Shown here piece by piece: positions 11,801 through 23,740 of a stretch of 64,000 bases of DNA; position 1 is the first letter of the stretch; each line of letters begins with the position of its first letter. The stretch spans positions 62,001 to 126,000 of the forward strand of contig VZRG01001992.1 of assembly GCA_013397435.1 (NCBI GenBank). The letters are read 5' to 3'. Origin of the DNA: Erythrocercus mccallii (Eukaryota > Chordata > Aves > Passeriformes > Dicruridae). The translations under genes were made by a program, and so were the position numbers. Below the pieces are notes generated by a model, which saw only the letters and a list, made by a program, of their open reading frames with translations, had not been told where the DNA came from and searched no databases.

Positions 11801-13686
11801 CCTGGAAGCTTCTAAATCATGGTGAAATTTTCTGTGCTGGAAACTGCTCATGGCTAATTTTTTTTTTTTCTTTTCAAATTCATAAGCTGAAAATTGTTTC
11901 ACCCTTTGACCTGTGAGCCAAGTTCCCCAAAGCTTGATGAAAATTCAAACAGCTGAGTTATAAATATCTCTGAAACTAGGTTTATAATGGAAACACCAGC
12001 AGCTCCTCCACCAGAGCAGTGCTCACGGGGGCTGTTCGGGCAGTTTACAGAGCAATGAGTGCCAAGCTGTAAGTGGATGAGGAGAAGCAATTGACTAATA
12101 AAGCCCCCCTAAACAAGAGGAGAACGCTTAAAAATACAGGAGCTGAAACTTTGTGTTGGGCTCTCCATTGGCCGTGTCTCTGTGTTGTGCAGCTTCTTTG
12201 TTTCTCATTCTGCTTCAGGAAACCATTGCCTTGGCTTCCTATATTTTCTTGTGCTGAATTCAGTAACCACACTTTTGAAAAGCTGAGGAAGGGGCGTGTG
12301 TGAAACCTATAGATAGAAGCCAGTTGTCAAAAAACAATTTACTATTCTCATCAGTCTCAGCCTTCCCTCTTTTCTCCTTCTTACATGGCTGGGAATGCAC
12401 CATAGGATGACAGCGAGATAAAATTAGAAATGGCTCCGTTCGACTTTGGTGCCTTTTCACATCGATTTACTCCTGTGGGTTTTCTTGTTACGTTTAAACA
12501 CAGCAGAGAGTGCAGGTGTCTATGGCAGACAATCAGGGCTCGAGAAAAGAGTGCACGAAGAGGGCATGGTTTCATTAATATTAGGATATAGGGGAAAAGT
12601 GGACAAGGGACACAAGTGCCACTATTCCAGTCATACAAGCGTAGCACTAAGTAAATTTACTGCATGCTATGACTGTCATTAGACAGTCAGCACTCACTGG
12701 GGGAGAGATAACAGAAATACTCTTCCCAGCTGAGAGATGATTGGCGACAGCTCACAGTGATCAGGTTTTTCTTCTCCAGCCAGAAGTGATTGCACCCCAT
12801 TTTGGGAAAAGATATTTAAAAGGCTGAGTGAAACTCACCGGTAAATAGTGGTGCTGAAGGTGGATGCGTGCACCTTTGAACTCACCTTGATTATTTTACC
12901 CTGGGGCACGTGATGCAGGAAGTGCTAAACGCATCCCATGTCTTGAGACATACGCATGAAGAGCAAAGAAAATGACAAAGTATCCCTCTGAATAATTTCT
13001 TTTTTCCATTCTTGCTGGCTATGTGCATGCTCTTTACTGCATACATATATTTCTTAGCAAGAGTACTAAAGAGATAATTTAGACAAGATGCCTGCTTCAT
13101 AAAAAGATACATGGAGCTTTCATGTGTCTGGCTTAAATTAATGAGTGGTTTCAGAATGTGGAATAACTCATTGTGTACCACTTCAACCCCTCCCAATTAC
13201 TATTATTTGAGATGTAGCAGCATAATGAACTTTCTATAAAGCAGACCTCCTTTAGGGATCCTCTGTCCTGTGCTCTCTACCTGTCACCTCTGCTCGGGGG
13301 ATTGCTGCCAATTTGGTTCTCTGTGTCCCCATCACCTTCTGTGACGGTGGACTGTGATAGAGGACAGGTAAAGGTGAAGGAAAATTGAGGATGTCCATAG
13401 TTTTGCTCTACAACAAAAACCCTTCAGAAACAAAAACTCTTCAGAGCGCTGGAACTGAAATCCCCTTTGACAAAATGGGGTTGTGCTGGAATTTGTCTTC
13501 TCCAGTCTAAACCATGAGGTTTGTCATGGCCTCCTTTCCTGTGAGCAGGGAATGCAAAGTGAAAACAGAGAAATGAAGCAACATATATTTCTGTTTTGAT
13601 TGCTGAGATCCCATCATGGATGGGAGTTTTGCAGAAGGAGGTTGTCCCAGGGCAGCAGCATCTCCTTGTCTCAGCAGGGCTGCTCC
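11801..13686. other. Non-coding stretch, no gene seen
   Basis: Unique sequence with frames up to 101 codons (12891-13196, minus) that resemble no known protein. A T run lies near 11858-11869. I see no repeat family. Confidence 0.55.
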
Positions 13687-13730
13687 CAGGCGTGCTCCTG
13701 CAGCAGCAGACAGGAGAGCTTGCACGCCTG
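13687..13730. other. Compact two-part hairpin (8 bp + 6 bp)
   Basis: CAGGCGTG at 13687-13694 pairs with CACGCCTG at 13723-13730. CTCCTG at 13695-13700 pairs with CAGGAG at 13711-13716. The loop is CAGCAGCAGA and there is a 6-nt bulge on the 3' side. The 44-nt fold is GC-rich against an AT-rich background. It is shorter than a usual microRNA precursor, and I recognise no microRNA seed. Confidence 0.7.
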
Positions 13731-14156
13731 CTGCAAGCAAAAGAATCTGATTTTTAATCCTACAATTATCTGTAGAATGGTGAGGAGAGGGAAGAATGAT
13801 CCTTCAGCATGTGTGCTGAGCTCTTCAGACACAGCGTGTTCATAGGCTTGCTCTGTATATTCACATGCTGCATAATTGCAGTGGAGGGGAAAAAAAAGAA
13901 AATTGCACATTTAACCTAAATTAAATCCAGAACCCCTAATATGCCAGGTCACAGAAGGCATGTACACATTTCAATAGGACTGCTGCTTTGGAAACCAAGT
14001 AGTTCTGAAGTACATCTACATGTTGGCTCTTGACTCCATGCAGCTCCATTAGGTAACATTTTAAAAATAAAGCCACTTAATGATGAATGTTCATAAATGA
14101 AAAATGTGTATTCCCCATAAAATGCTTGTCAAACAGCGGTGCCCATCTATTTTTAG

Positions 14157-14171
14157 CACACACACACACAC
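14157..14171. repeat. (CA)n microsatellite
   Basis: About 7.5 uninterrupted CA units followed by an A run. Confidence 0.95.
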
Positions 14172-15392
14172 AAAAAATCACATTAATCCATATTGTTGTG
14201 GAAGTCCTGATCTGCCCTTGAGAGTCCTTCCTAGGATTTTAAATAATGAGCCTTACAAGGTAATCTCTTTTTTTTTTTTAATAAGTTTCTAATTTTTTTA
14301 ATACGTAGCTAAAAGGTAGAGGACCAACAAATGCAGAATATCTTGGGTTTGGGGTGCTTCTATAACAGCAAAGAATTTCTTCACCTGGAGACGTGTGACT
14401 AACCATTAGGAGTTCTTAATTCCCTTAAGGAAATGGAAGTATTGGATTGACAAAGATGTGCCTATTACGGAGCCAAAATTTCTACAGTGACAGACCAGGC
14501 AGAAGGATTCTCAGTAAGGGACCACTGTTATTAAATACTCTGTCACAGAAAATTAGGCCAAAAGCAGATCACACTTAAAGAGACTGCACAGCGAGGCACA
14601 CCCCTTTTAAATTAGACTGTCCTCCTGCACTACACGGAGTTTGTTCTGTGCTGGAGTTTAATTTAATTCAACACCACTCTTGCTGCAGTCAACCTTTTGG
14701 CTTCCACCATCTTTTCTCCCATGTTTTGCATCTCATGGAGACTATTTTTAAAGTTAATTAGCTTATCCAAAATAAAGCAGAAAAAGATGCAAATCCAAAA
14801 CTACCATTTAAAAGCACTCTCATGTGAAATAAACTGAACAGTGTTAGTTAATTTTCTTCTTTAGTTACTCCTTTTCTGTGAAGAATTAAATGATTCACTT
14901 GAAAATTATTTGAAAAAGTATAAAAAGTCCCTTAAAATGGTTTTCCCCCCCGCTCTTAAAATTAAGTAGCAAATATGGAAATGAAATGTTAGATAATGAG
15001 AAAGTGGGCAGCTGGAGGGTAGTGGAGCCATGAATCCTAAGGGAAATGATTTTACAAAGAGCAAGCCTTGACTAACAAACAAACACCTGCTGTCAGAATT
15101 TCACCTGGCCACAGCCCTGGCCACAGGAACATCTTCTGTGCTCATTAAATAGAAAGGAAATCTTCCAGAGAAGAAAGTCTCATTACTCGAGGAACATCTT
15201 AAGAAATGCTGCGAACACCACGATGCATAATTTGCTTAACAGGGCCTAACAAAACATTAAGAAAATATAGAGTATTGTGGGTTATTATCCATTCAGCACT
15301 CCAGCAGCACTCACACACCTCAGCCAACGTCGCTGAGCCTGTGCCAGGAGCTGCACAGCCAACCCCAACCACCTGTCTGCTGTATCTGAGAT

Positions 15393-15434
15393 TTATAACA
15401 CCAACTTATAACACTTTATAACCAACTTTATAAC
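15393..15434. repeat. Four TTATAAC heptamers in 42 bp
   Basis: Exact TTATAAC occurs at 15393, 15406, 15416 and 15428 (spacings 13, 10 and 12), three of them preceded by T. This could be a decayed short tandem repeat or a cluster of AT-rich factor sites; the sequence alone does not decide. Confidence 0.8.
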
Positions 15435-16060
15435 ACCAGATCAGGGCTAGACCAGGAGAGAAGAATTCTGACTATCTGCAGCTCCAAAGGAAAGCAGTGT
15501 ATCCCAAACCTCAGCAAAAGGATAACTTGCTGAAGGTGACATCATTGGAATTCTGGTTTTATATGGCTGCCTTTCCTATGGGTATAATGCAAAGGAGACC
15601 GTGCTGAAAAGCAGACTTTCTGCCACTTACATGGCAAACAAGAAAGCAGCAGCCTTAAGGCCAGGTCTCCCATGTTTAAAAATCTTCTAGGAAGGTTTTC
15701 AGCGTCAAGAGGAACAACAAAGAAAACTCCTCCAGAATACCGTCATGAACCTTTATTTTCAGCGTCAGAAGCATCAAGTTGTCTCCTACAGGCAGCCTAA
15801 CTTCACAGCATCTGACAACATTCTTAACAGAGCCGGACAAGAATGATCCAGTTGGAACTACTGTGAAATAAAAACAGCATTTTGAAAACTTTAGACAGTA
15901 AGGAGTTGACTGTGGTTTGTCATGGAACGTGTATCAAGTCAGGCTCTACGCAGACCTGTCCAGCACCTGATAGTGAAAAATGTTTCCATTTATAGCTTGT
16001 GTTTCAAAATACATTATTAAACTTTCAGACAACACAAAATGGAGTAAATACTCCAGTGCA

Positions 16061-16200
16061 TAGGATTAAGAATTAAATGGTTGTGTCAAATTATTTAAAT
16101 TATTTGACATAGGTAATAAATATTTTAAGGGAGATAATTTGTAAATATTCCAGTTAAATAAGTATAATCATCTGCATTCAAATATAGCTGAAGCATTGGG
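16061..16200. promoter_or_regulatory. AT-rich block with 26-bp near-perfect palindrome
   Basis: The palindrome at 16084-16109 has arms TGTCAAAT and ATTTGACA, a palindromic core ATTTAAAT, and one mismatched pair (T/T at 16092 and 16101). The surrounding sequence is rich in AATAAATATTTTAA-type motifs. A dimeric DNA-binding protein site or a cruciform is possible; neither is shown by the sequence. Confidence 0.35.
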
Positions 16201-19200
16201 GCATCTCTCCACTCTGTGCAACTTTTGTGCCCAAGACTGACTTACTGCAATTTTTCTCTATTTTGAATACATCAAGTGATGCTGGGCTGCTTTAGATCAA
16301 CTTTTTTAACTTGAGATTATTTTTGGAAAGCTGAAAAATGTTCAGGGAATATGGTTCACTTGCATTCCCAGGCAGGCTCTTCGTATACATTTATTGATCA
16401 GTTTAAAAAACACAAAGACAACAAGAACAAAACACTTCTGTATCTTGTCAACTCCACCCGGCCTTTACAGAGAAAAGCCCAGATGTGCTTGGAAATATCT
16501 GGCCAAGTGACAAGCTTTTGCATCTTATTAAGCAGCAAAAATACAAGTTTCTCCAAATGCTTAAGATTCCGCATTGATTTTTCAATGCAAATGTTTGTTC
16601 TACTATTCTTGTTTCAAGGCATCAAATGGTTCACCCAAGGAAAAGGACAGATTGGCTAAGAATGTTTTCCAATTTTGGTAAAGACACCATTTTAGGTCAA
16701 CATTTTGATGAGAAAGAAAACAAGATGTGAAGGTGCTCCAGGTAGACAACCTGACAAATCACGCAATCTGCCCCACCAGGTATGGAATGAAATGATGGTG
16801 GCTGTACCCTAACAACGTCAGCTGAGTTTTATTTACAAGCACGAGCTGCAAAGTTAAAATAGCCCACTGGAAAAGGAACTGAGCGCTGGACTCTCAGCTG
16901 CAAGCTGCAATGTGAACACTTAACATTAGACAGCGCTTGACAGGCTCCCTGTACAGGGCAAAGCAACAGAGGCTGCTCAGGACAGGCAGTTTCAGAATTT
17001 TAAAGCTCACTGAGTAAATATTCTGCTTATTCAGTGCCTCCTAACACACAGATAATTGCCAGTAGCTGGAATGAGCTGAGGAGTTACAGTAGATAATTCA
17101 ATGTGCTATACAAATATATGTGTTCTTCTATTATTCATAGCGTGACATTTGTTGGTTGTCTCAGGAGTACCAAGTGAGGCTCCTATGGTTCATGAATTAC
17201 TTGAATTATACATGGTTACGGGCAGGCACTCACCATGTACAAACTGGTGTTGAATCATGCATTTCCTGGGGGCAATATTTCTCACGGTGACTAGCAAAGT
17301 TTTTAGGTCTTTGGGAGCCTGCTGGGCGTCGGCAATTCCTGCTTGTGGCAGCGATCCTGGCACGTGTGAGCGGGTAAAGGTGGGAGAGAATGAACGTCTG
17401 CACGCTGGTACAGGGGAATCAGCACTTGTATTTATTCCCATTCAAAAAGCTATCTCCCTCACCTGGAATTTAAATGATGACTTCAAACAGCGCCAAACAG
17501 CGATCTGCTGTCTGATTGTCACTATAAATAGCAGTCCACAAGAGGGAGGTGGCAGTAGATCGTATTTTTTACATTTACAGTTGTTTCCCAGCTAGCAATC
17601 CTGCCTTGGGAAGGTAACTTATATTCTCAGCTTTAGGCTTTTGTTTCTAGGTACCTCTTTATCATGCTTTCAGTTGTTCATTTTTCTGAGCAATACTGCC
17701 CATCTTTCAGGAAAATGTACATGAACGCCCATTAATACACCATTTGCTGCATAAATACATGAGAATGTCTCTACCAAAGGACATGCTCTTTCTGAAAACA
17801 CTAAGAAAGGCCTTTTCCTTCCCTTAGTAAGAACCCCATTTTTGTCCCAGAATCCATCTTTACAAAAGTAAAAGCTGAAAAAAACCTCAATTGTTGCACA
17901 GCCTGTTGCTGTGCAGGGAACATTTCACATCACTACCTAATTTTAAGTTTTTTAAAAAAAGTGCTCCTAAAACCATGACACAGACAGACTGCTCAAGCTT
18001 TGGTGCATTAAACAGAGATCCTTTTGCTTCCTGGCTTGGGCAGCAGAGTAGCCCTAGCAGGAGCCTCAACAAGCCTGAGAATGGAACAGGCTGGTCCTGG
18101 AGCTGCCAGGCTTCCAGAGAGGAGCCAGCCCCTTGGCAGGGATCCCCACTGGCCCCTCTGCTAAGGCTTCGTAACCCCTGGGTTATGGCTAAATATTCAT
18201 GTGCAGCACAAACAAATAGGGCCAGCAATCTTCATTGTCCTGGAGAAGTATAGGTCTGCGTAATCATATAATTTCATATGCAAAAATACATACACAGGAG
18301 ATTTTCTCTGGTTTTTTCTGTGCTGGATAATGCAAGCACCTTAACACTGTGAACTGATTAACCACCCATGTCCTCAATAGTCAAAAGTTTATCTAAAGCT
18401 CACTGAGTTGGAGATATTCTGTGAATTAAGTACATGGCATTCTCTGCCCTCCTCCCAAAACTCACTGCAAGTAAACCTGCTATCAGAGAAGCTGGGGGTC
18501 AGTAAAATACATCAGATCTTCCTCCCTTTTTCCCTGGGAAGAGAGAATTGCTTATTACATCTTGTTTTCTAGTTTTTTTCCAAATGTAGCCTAAAATTTT
18601 GAAACACTTACACCTTGAGCATTGGAAAACTTGCTGAATAAACCGGGTGATGTTTCCTGAGTCCCACTTTAATTTGTTGCTCAGTTTCTCTTGTTCTCAC
18701 CACACCCAGCAGTATCTCCTGTGTCCATGTGCCCACTTAGTCCTTACCTACCCAGCTCCTGATGTGTGCAGTGAGAGCACAGGTGGGAAGAAGGCACTGT
18801 TAGGATTTTTTTATCATCCACAGGTCCAGGATTTTACTTTATCTGGTGGGTACTGGCCACTTACTTTTTCAAATATAATTCAGTTTCTCAACTACTACTG
18901 TGCTACTTTTAAATTCCCTCTTCCTTTGAGGCCAGCTCACTTGTGCTTTATTCATTTTTTTGTCTAAAATCTGGACGGTGTTGAGCTGTTCCCATTTCCA
19001 CTCACTTGGGAAAAGAGAATGACTGGGCACTTCCTTTCAACAGAAGGCTTTGCATGGCCAGAGAACTGCAGATCTGGTGGGAGCTAATTAATCGTTTGCT
19101 CTCTGCACACTGTGCATGGTCTTTGGCTTGTTGCTGAAAAAGTTGTTGGAAATGAACAGTAGGAAGAGGATTTAAAGAGTTTCCTTTTTCTCCCCGAAGC

Positions 19201-22200
19201 TGTAGATTTTTTGCTTTGCATTGGGTGGTGAGGACTAGAGTTATGCCCAAGCCCTTATTTAGAAGGAAGAAAGTCCAACTAAGTTTACTGTTAAAGGGGA
19301 TGGCTTTTCTTAGCTGCTGTGCACAAAGAATGCTATGAAACCCACCTTGATGTGCAACAGCAATGCCACATCTCTCCTTACTTCCTTTGCTAATATGAGC
19401 CCATTCTGCCCCTTTTCTACCCCCAGTTTACCTTCTGTGCTGACTTGATTCTTTATTCTTGCTTGATGCCTCCTGTCTTTCAAATGCCCCCTAACCCCAC
19501 ACAAACAAGTGTTTTATTCTCCATTAGCTTTGCCTCCGAGCTCTGCCCCTCACAATTCAGCGAACAGGGATGTACCTGGCAAAGGAGACAGGCAAGGCTG
19601 GGAAGCTGGAAGGTGCCTCTCCAAGCTTTGCTCCCAGGTGTAACACAGGTCCCCTGCAAAGTTCTTGGAGATCATTGCTTAAAGGAGCTGTGCGAGCACA
19701 GGGCTCGGTTAAATATATTGCATTTGTAAAGGGGCCATAAAAGAGAAACCCTTGAGCCACAGCTATATTGTTCCAGGCACTGCAGCCTGTGGATGTCTTC
19801 CTTTGAAATTTGCTCCATGCCAACCAGCAGCAATAGGTTCTCGCTGTATCCAAAACTCCTGCAGTCTTTTTCAGCCTGCACTGGCCACCAGCCCATCAAG
19901 CCTTCCACAAACAAACATCTCTTTCTCTCTGCATTTATTTCTTCCTTCTTTTTTCATCCCAATATGCAAGCAATTAAGTATTGAATCCTTACTAAGCCAG
20001 TGTAGACCAGCCCACATGACTATTTTTCTCCTAATCAATTTATTCAGCTCACATTGAGGGGTTTATCATATTTACAATATCACAGCGATTTGTGTGGGAG
20101 TACTAAAAGGTAAGGAGTAATTTTAGGGAAAGAAAATCCAGTTGTAGGGCTTTGCTGGTTTTGTTGAGTTTCGGTGTGTGTGGGTTCATTTCACCATTTG
20201 GGAGGAGAAATTTTGAGTTTTAGTCAGCAGAGTTCAGTTCCAGCATGGGAGGAACAGAAATGCATAATTAAACAACCTGCAAAAAAAATTGGAAAATGTA
20301 ATCAGACTCCTGCAAGCTGTCTTTTTCCAGAAGCGTTTTCTTCTGTTTTATCACTCCTCTCTAAGCCTTGGAAGTGGACTTCACCCTGCACTGTTATCAG
20401 GTCAAAGTTAATTTATTATCCCAAAGGGACAAAACCCACAAGTCTCAGGGGCTCAGGTCAGAGAGGCACCTTTGCAGCCTGGACGTTTGTGCAAGATGGT
20501 TCTTGAATACCTTCAATATCACATCTGGCAGTCCCCACAGGCTGTGCACACTATTGGGTCTCCACATTTCCTGGCCCTGTGTCCCCTGTTGTATGTGCTG
20601 GTGAATACCTTTGGAGCCAGGCAATCATCCAGCTCTTCTTGAGATTTGACAGGAAATCAAACTAGCAAGTTCCTTGGCCTGCAGAGAAAGAGAATGACAA
20701 TGCTTTCCCTAGTTAGCTAGTTAAGTTTTGCTATTTTGAGGATTTATTGATATAAGTGCAGTTTTAAAAGGCCCAGCTAAAATTTGCAGGTTGAATCTCT
20801 CCCCTAATTCCCCAAACCCCGTTTCTGTCCCTGATATTTCTATTTCTGCTTCACAATTTCTATGACTCAGAGTTGAGCACGTTGTACATAATATTATCCC
20901 AAAACACGACGGTCACATTCTAATCCTGCCACAAAAATAAAATTTCTGTATGGAAGAACTGTACACACTTCTTGTGCAGGAGCAACGGAGGGGTGGGAGA
21001 GTCAAACAGCACACAGAGTACACTTAAAACTCTCTTTTGTGTGCAAATTGCAGGGTATGAAAGCGTTAATTTGAGACTGGCTCAGGAGGAAAGCATGAGC
21101 CCCTCAGACTTCTACATTAAGAAGCTTCATTTCTGCTAGAGCTGCCACATGCGACCTGTAACACATGCTTTGTTTCATTCCCAAAGGGAAAATTCTCCTC
21201 TTACAGATCCGAGAGCAAAATGCTTTCCTTACAGGCACTTTCCCTCTAATTCAAGCCTCCTTTCTTCAGTGATACACACATAATTCAGGTTGCAGAAAGA
21301 CTGGCTGCACTAATGGTAGCGTTAATGCACACACACACACACCTGCAAGTTTTCAGCTCTTTTACCAATTTCAGATTATTTAACTCTTCATCTGATTATT
21401 GAACTTTTGGGGAAGGTAGAATGGGTCAATTCCAACAACCAGCACAGAGGAAAGCTGCTTTCCAGTGTTTGCAAGGGTTGAAATCAAATACAAGCACAAA
21501 TACAGTCATTCTAGACTAAGTCCAACCTTGCAAATGCAAAACCGTCTGAATTTGCTTATTTCAGGGTGAAACCTACAAAACTGCATGGCCTGTCATTACA
21601 AAGTTCTCCATTATACCATAATGTAGGTCTGCCCCAGTAGTGGCAATGGACAATGATTAATGTTGGTTCCCCTTTTAGGAACAAAGCTCCCTCAAACCAG
21701 AGTTTGTCCAGAATCCTCCTGAGGTGGACGTTGCCCTTGCTGCTTTTCTGGGAGCCAAGGGATGCCAGGAGAGCAGCCATGCCATCTCAGTTTGCATTTT
21801 ACCAGCTATCTGGGTTCCATCAACATAGCTTGTCAGTGCTGTCACTCCTAAGACATGTTCTCCTCTTAATGAGTGCTGTAGCATCTTAGCAGATTTCTGA
21901 GCTCTATTTTTGATGATGTCAGGTTCAAAGGGAGGTCTAAGCTGCATGAAGACAGAGATGCCTATAAATGGCATCTGCTTCTCTGTGGCTGCGTATACCT
22001 TCCCATATAAATGTTGAATAAAACTACTTAGGACAAAGTTCTTTTGCAATTTTTTTTCCACACTCCTCTTTGTACATCTTGAAGCCACATCTTTATCTAA
22101 CACCGAGAGGTTTAGAATGATAGAAAAAAAATCAAGAAAAAATAAATGGGGAGCATGAAACTAAGGAGTAGAGGTTTCTGAACTACTGGAAACAAGTTGG

Positions 22201-22680
22201 TCAGAAGAGAAAGAGAAGCAAGCTCTCAGTAGGGTTAAAGTGGGGGAGAAAGAAAGGAGAGTCGGGGAGGACACTAATTCTGATAAACCAAGAATTTTTT
22301 GATGAGGGAGTGCTGTTCTTCACCTTAAACTAAGCCCTGCTTGTCTTTAATGACCTGATTATTCTTCTTAGCAGTTTGCTGCTCACTGTCTGGGCTGGCT
22401 TGCTGCAGCCCCAGGCTGTACACTCTGCTGACGTGCTGATGAGCCCTTTGACCGTCCTGCTCTCATCACAGATGCTCAGACAGCAGCTGATCTGCACGGA
22501 AGGGAGCTGAGAGATGCAGGGAGCTGCAGTGGAATGTGCTGGGGCCTCTCCCTAAGGCACTGGGTGAAAGGAGCCCTGCAGGTTATTTACCACAGTGGGG
22601 CTGAGTGGCCAACAGAGGCTTCTGAAATCCACAGGTCGAACCTGATGAGCAGAGCATACAGAAAGGAAATTATAAGTCTT
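16201..22680. other. Non-coding stretch, no gene seen
   Basis: Unique sequence with frames up to 142 codons (21675-22103, minus) that I cannot match to any family. It contains a CA microsatellite at 21328-21342 and a purine-rich stretch at about 22200-22275. Overlapping open frames occur on both strands around 17890-18250 and 19445-20057, where G+C is higher; this is the usual behaviour of non-coding DNA with few stops. Confidence 0.55.
21328..21342. repeat. (CA)n microsatellite
   Basis: About 7.5 uninterrupted CA units. Confidence 0.95.
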
Positions 22681-23230
22681 AGGGAATGGCTGCTTTGAGT
22701 ATGGATTATACGTTGTTAGCAATATGCCACTGTTTATAGCACATCATTAGCCTGCGAGAGCTGTAGTGTTTGAACTTTTTGTGTTTGTTTCAAAAGTGCC
22801 ACAGTACAACATTTTAGTCTTTCTGCTGCAGTAACCACTGGTTGTTACAAATCCCTTCATGAATGCATTATGGAAAACTGGGGCAGAGTTCTTCACTAGC
22901 TAGCCAAGTGCATGCCTGCTGGGGCTTTGTACTAGAAAACAGTGAATAATGTTTTTAAAGCCAAAGTACAGTAGAAACCCATTTTACACACATAAGCATG
23001 TTGCACAAGACTAATATTCATTGAAGTTCCCTGCTGCAACGTGAAATTCATGTGGGTTTGCAATGCAGAACTTACTTTTCAGGTGTTCCTTTAAGTAGGC
23101 GCATTATATCATTTCACCTGTTAGTGTCCTCAAAATAACTTACCTCTGTAAGTCTATTATTTTATTGAGTATCCATGTAAAAAGGTCTCATTGTAATTTT
23201 CTCTATGATATGGTGCACAGAAAGCGCCTC
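22681..23230. promoter_or_regulatory. Possible conserved non-coding block
   Basis: A long stretch free of simple repeats and repeat families, with balanced composition and many short motifs of enhancer type, such as AACCACTGGTTGTTAC (RUNX-like core TGTGGT reversed) and GAATGCATTATG. No coding frame crosses it. The call rests on appearance alone. Confidence 0.18.
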
Positions 23231-23554
23231 TAAGGAGAGGCAGCACATGTTTAATTCTGCTCTGCTTTATTTGGATTATTTATTTGGATTACTGCAGGCA
23301 GAAAATCTCCCTGTTTGACATCCTCTGACACCCTGCATGGCTGTTAGTTGCACCACCTTTAGCAACACACCACTGACGTGGGGACCACTCTAAAAGGATT
23401 AAGATCTTTGCTTTTTTAGCACAGCAGAACCAGTGAGACCTGATGGGTTTGAGGGGGCATCCCTGGAGCTGAGAGCAAATCCATCTGCCCAGCCCTGACA
23501 CCTCTATGGAGACATGATGGATAAGCTCGTGCCTCCACCTTTTGCTTCATTAAG

Positions 23555-23740
23555 GAGACAGGAGGTATTAATGACAGCAATTATGTATTCTCAATTAATT
23601 TAATGCATGACAATCCAAGAGACCACAAGTAATTATATTATCCGAGGAGTTTGTTAATTTTACTCGGTACTTAAGGATGTAAGGTACCGTGTAGAAAACT
23701 GATCAAATGATAAGCAATGAAATGCCCTATTGTTAAATAG
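23555..23740. promoter_or_regulatory. TAAT-dense block, possible homeodomain enhancer
   Basis: About ten TAAT/ATTA cores fall within 23576-23660, including TAATTATATTA and CAATTAATTTAATGCAT. The density is far above the window average. Vertebrate homeodomain enhancers look like this, but low-complexity AT drift can mimic it. Confidence 0.27.

Larger units (their letters stand above)
13731..16060. other. Non-coding stretch, no gene seen
   Basis: Unique sequence with a CA microsatellite at 14157-14171 and clustered TTATAAC heptamers at 15393-15434. No frame exceeds 85 codons. The part at 14320-14640 is not assignable to a repeat family by eye. Confidence 0.55.

Noticed and set aside
17895..17915. 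7-bp perfect hairpin TGCACAG/CTGTGCA
   Set aside because: Around forty 7-bp short-loop hairpins are expected by chance in 64 kb.
21956..21976. 7-bp perfect hairpin AGATGCC/GGCATCT
   Set aside because: Chance-level frequency, no other structure around it.
21675..22103. 142-codon minus-strand frame
   Set aside because: No recognised family, no splice or promoter context; treated as chance.
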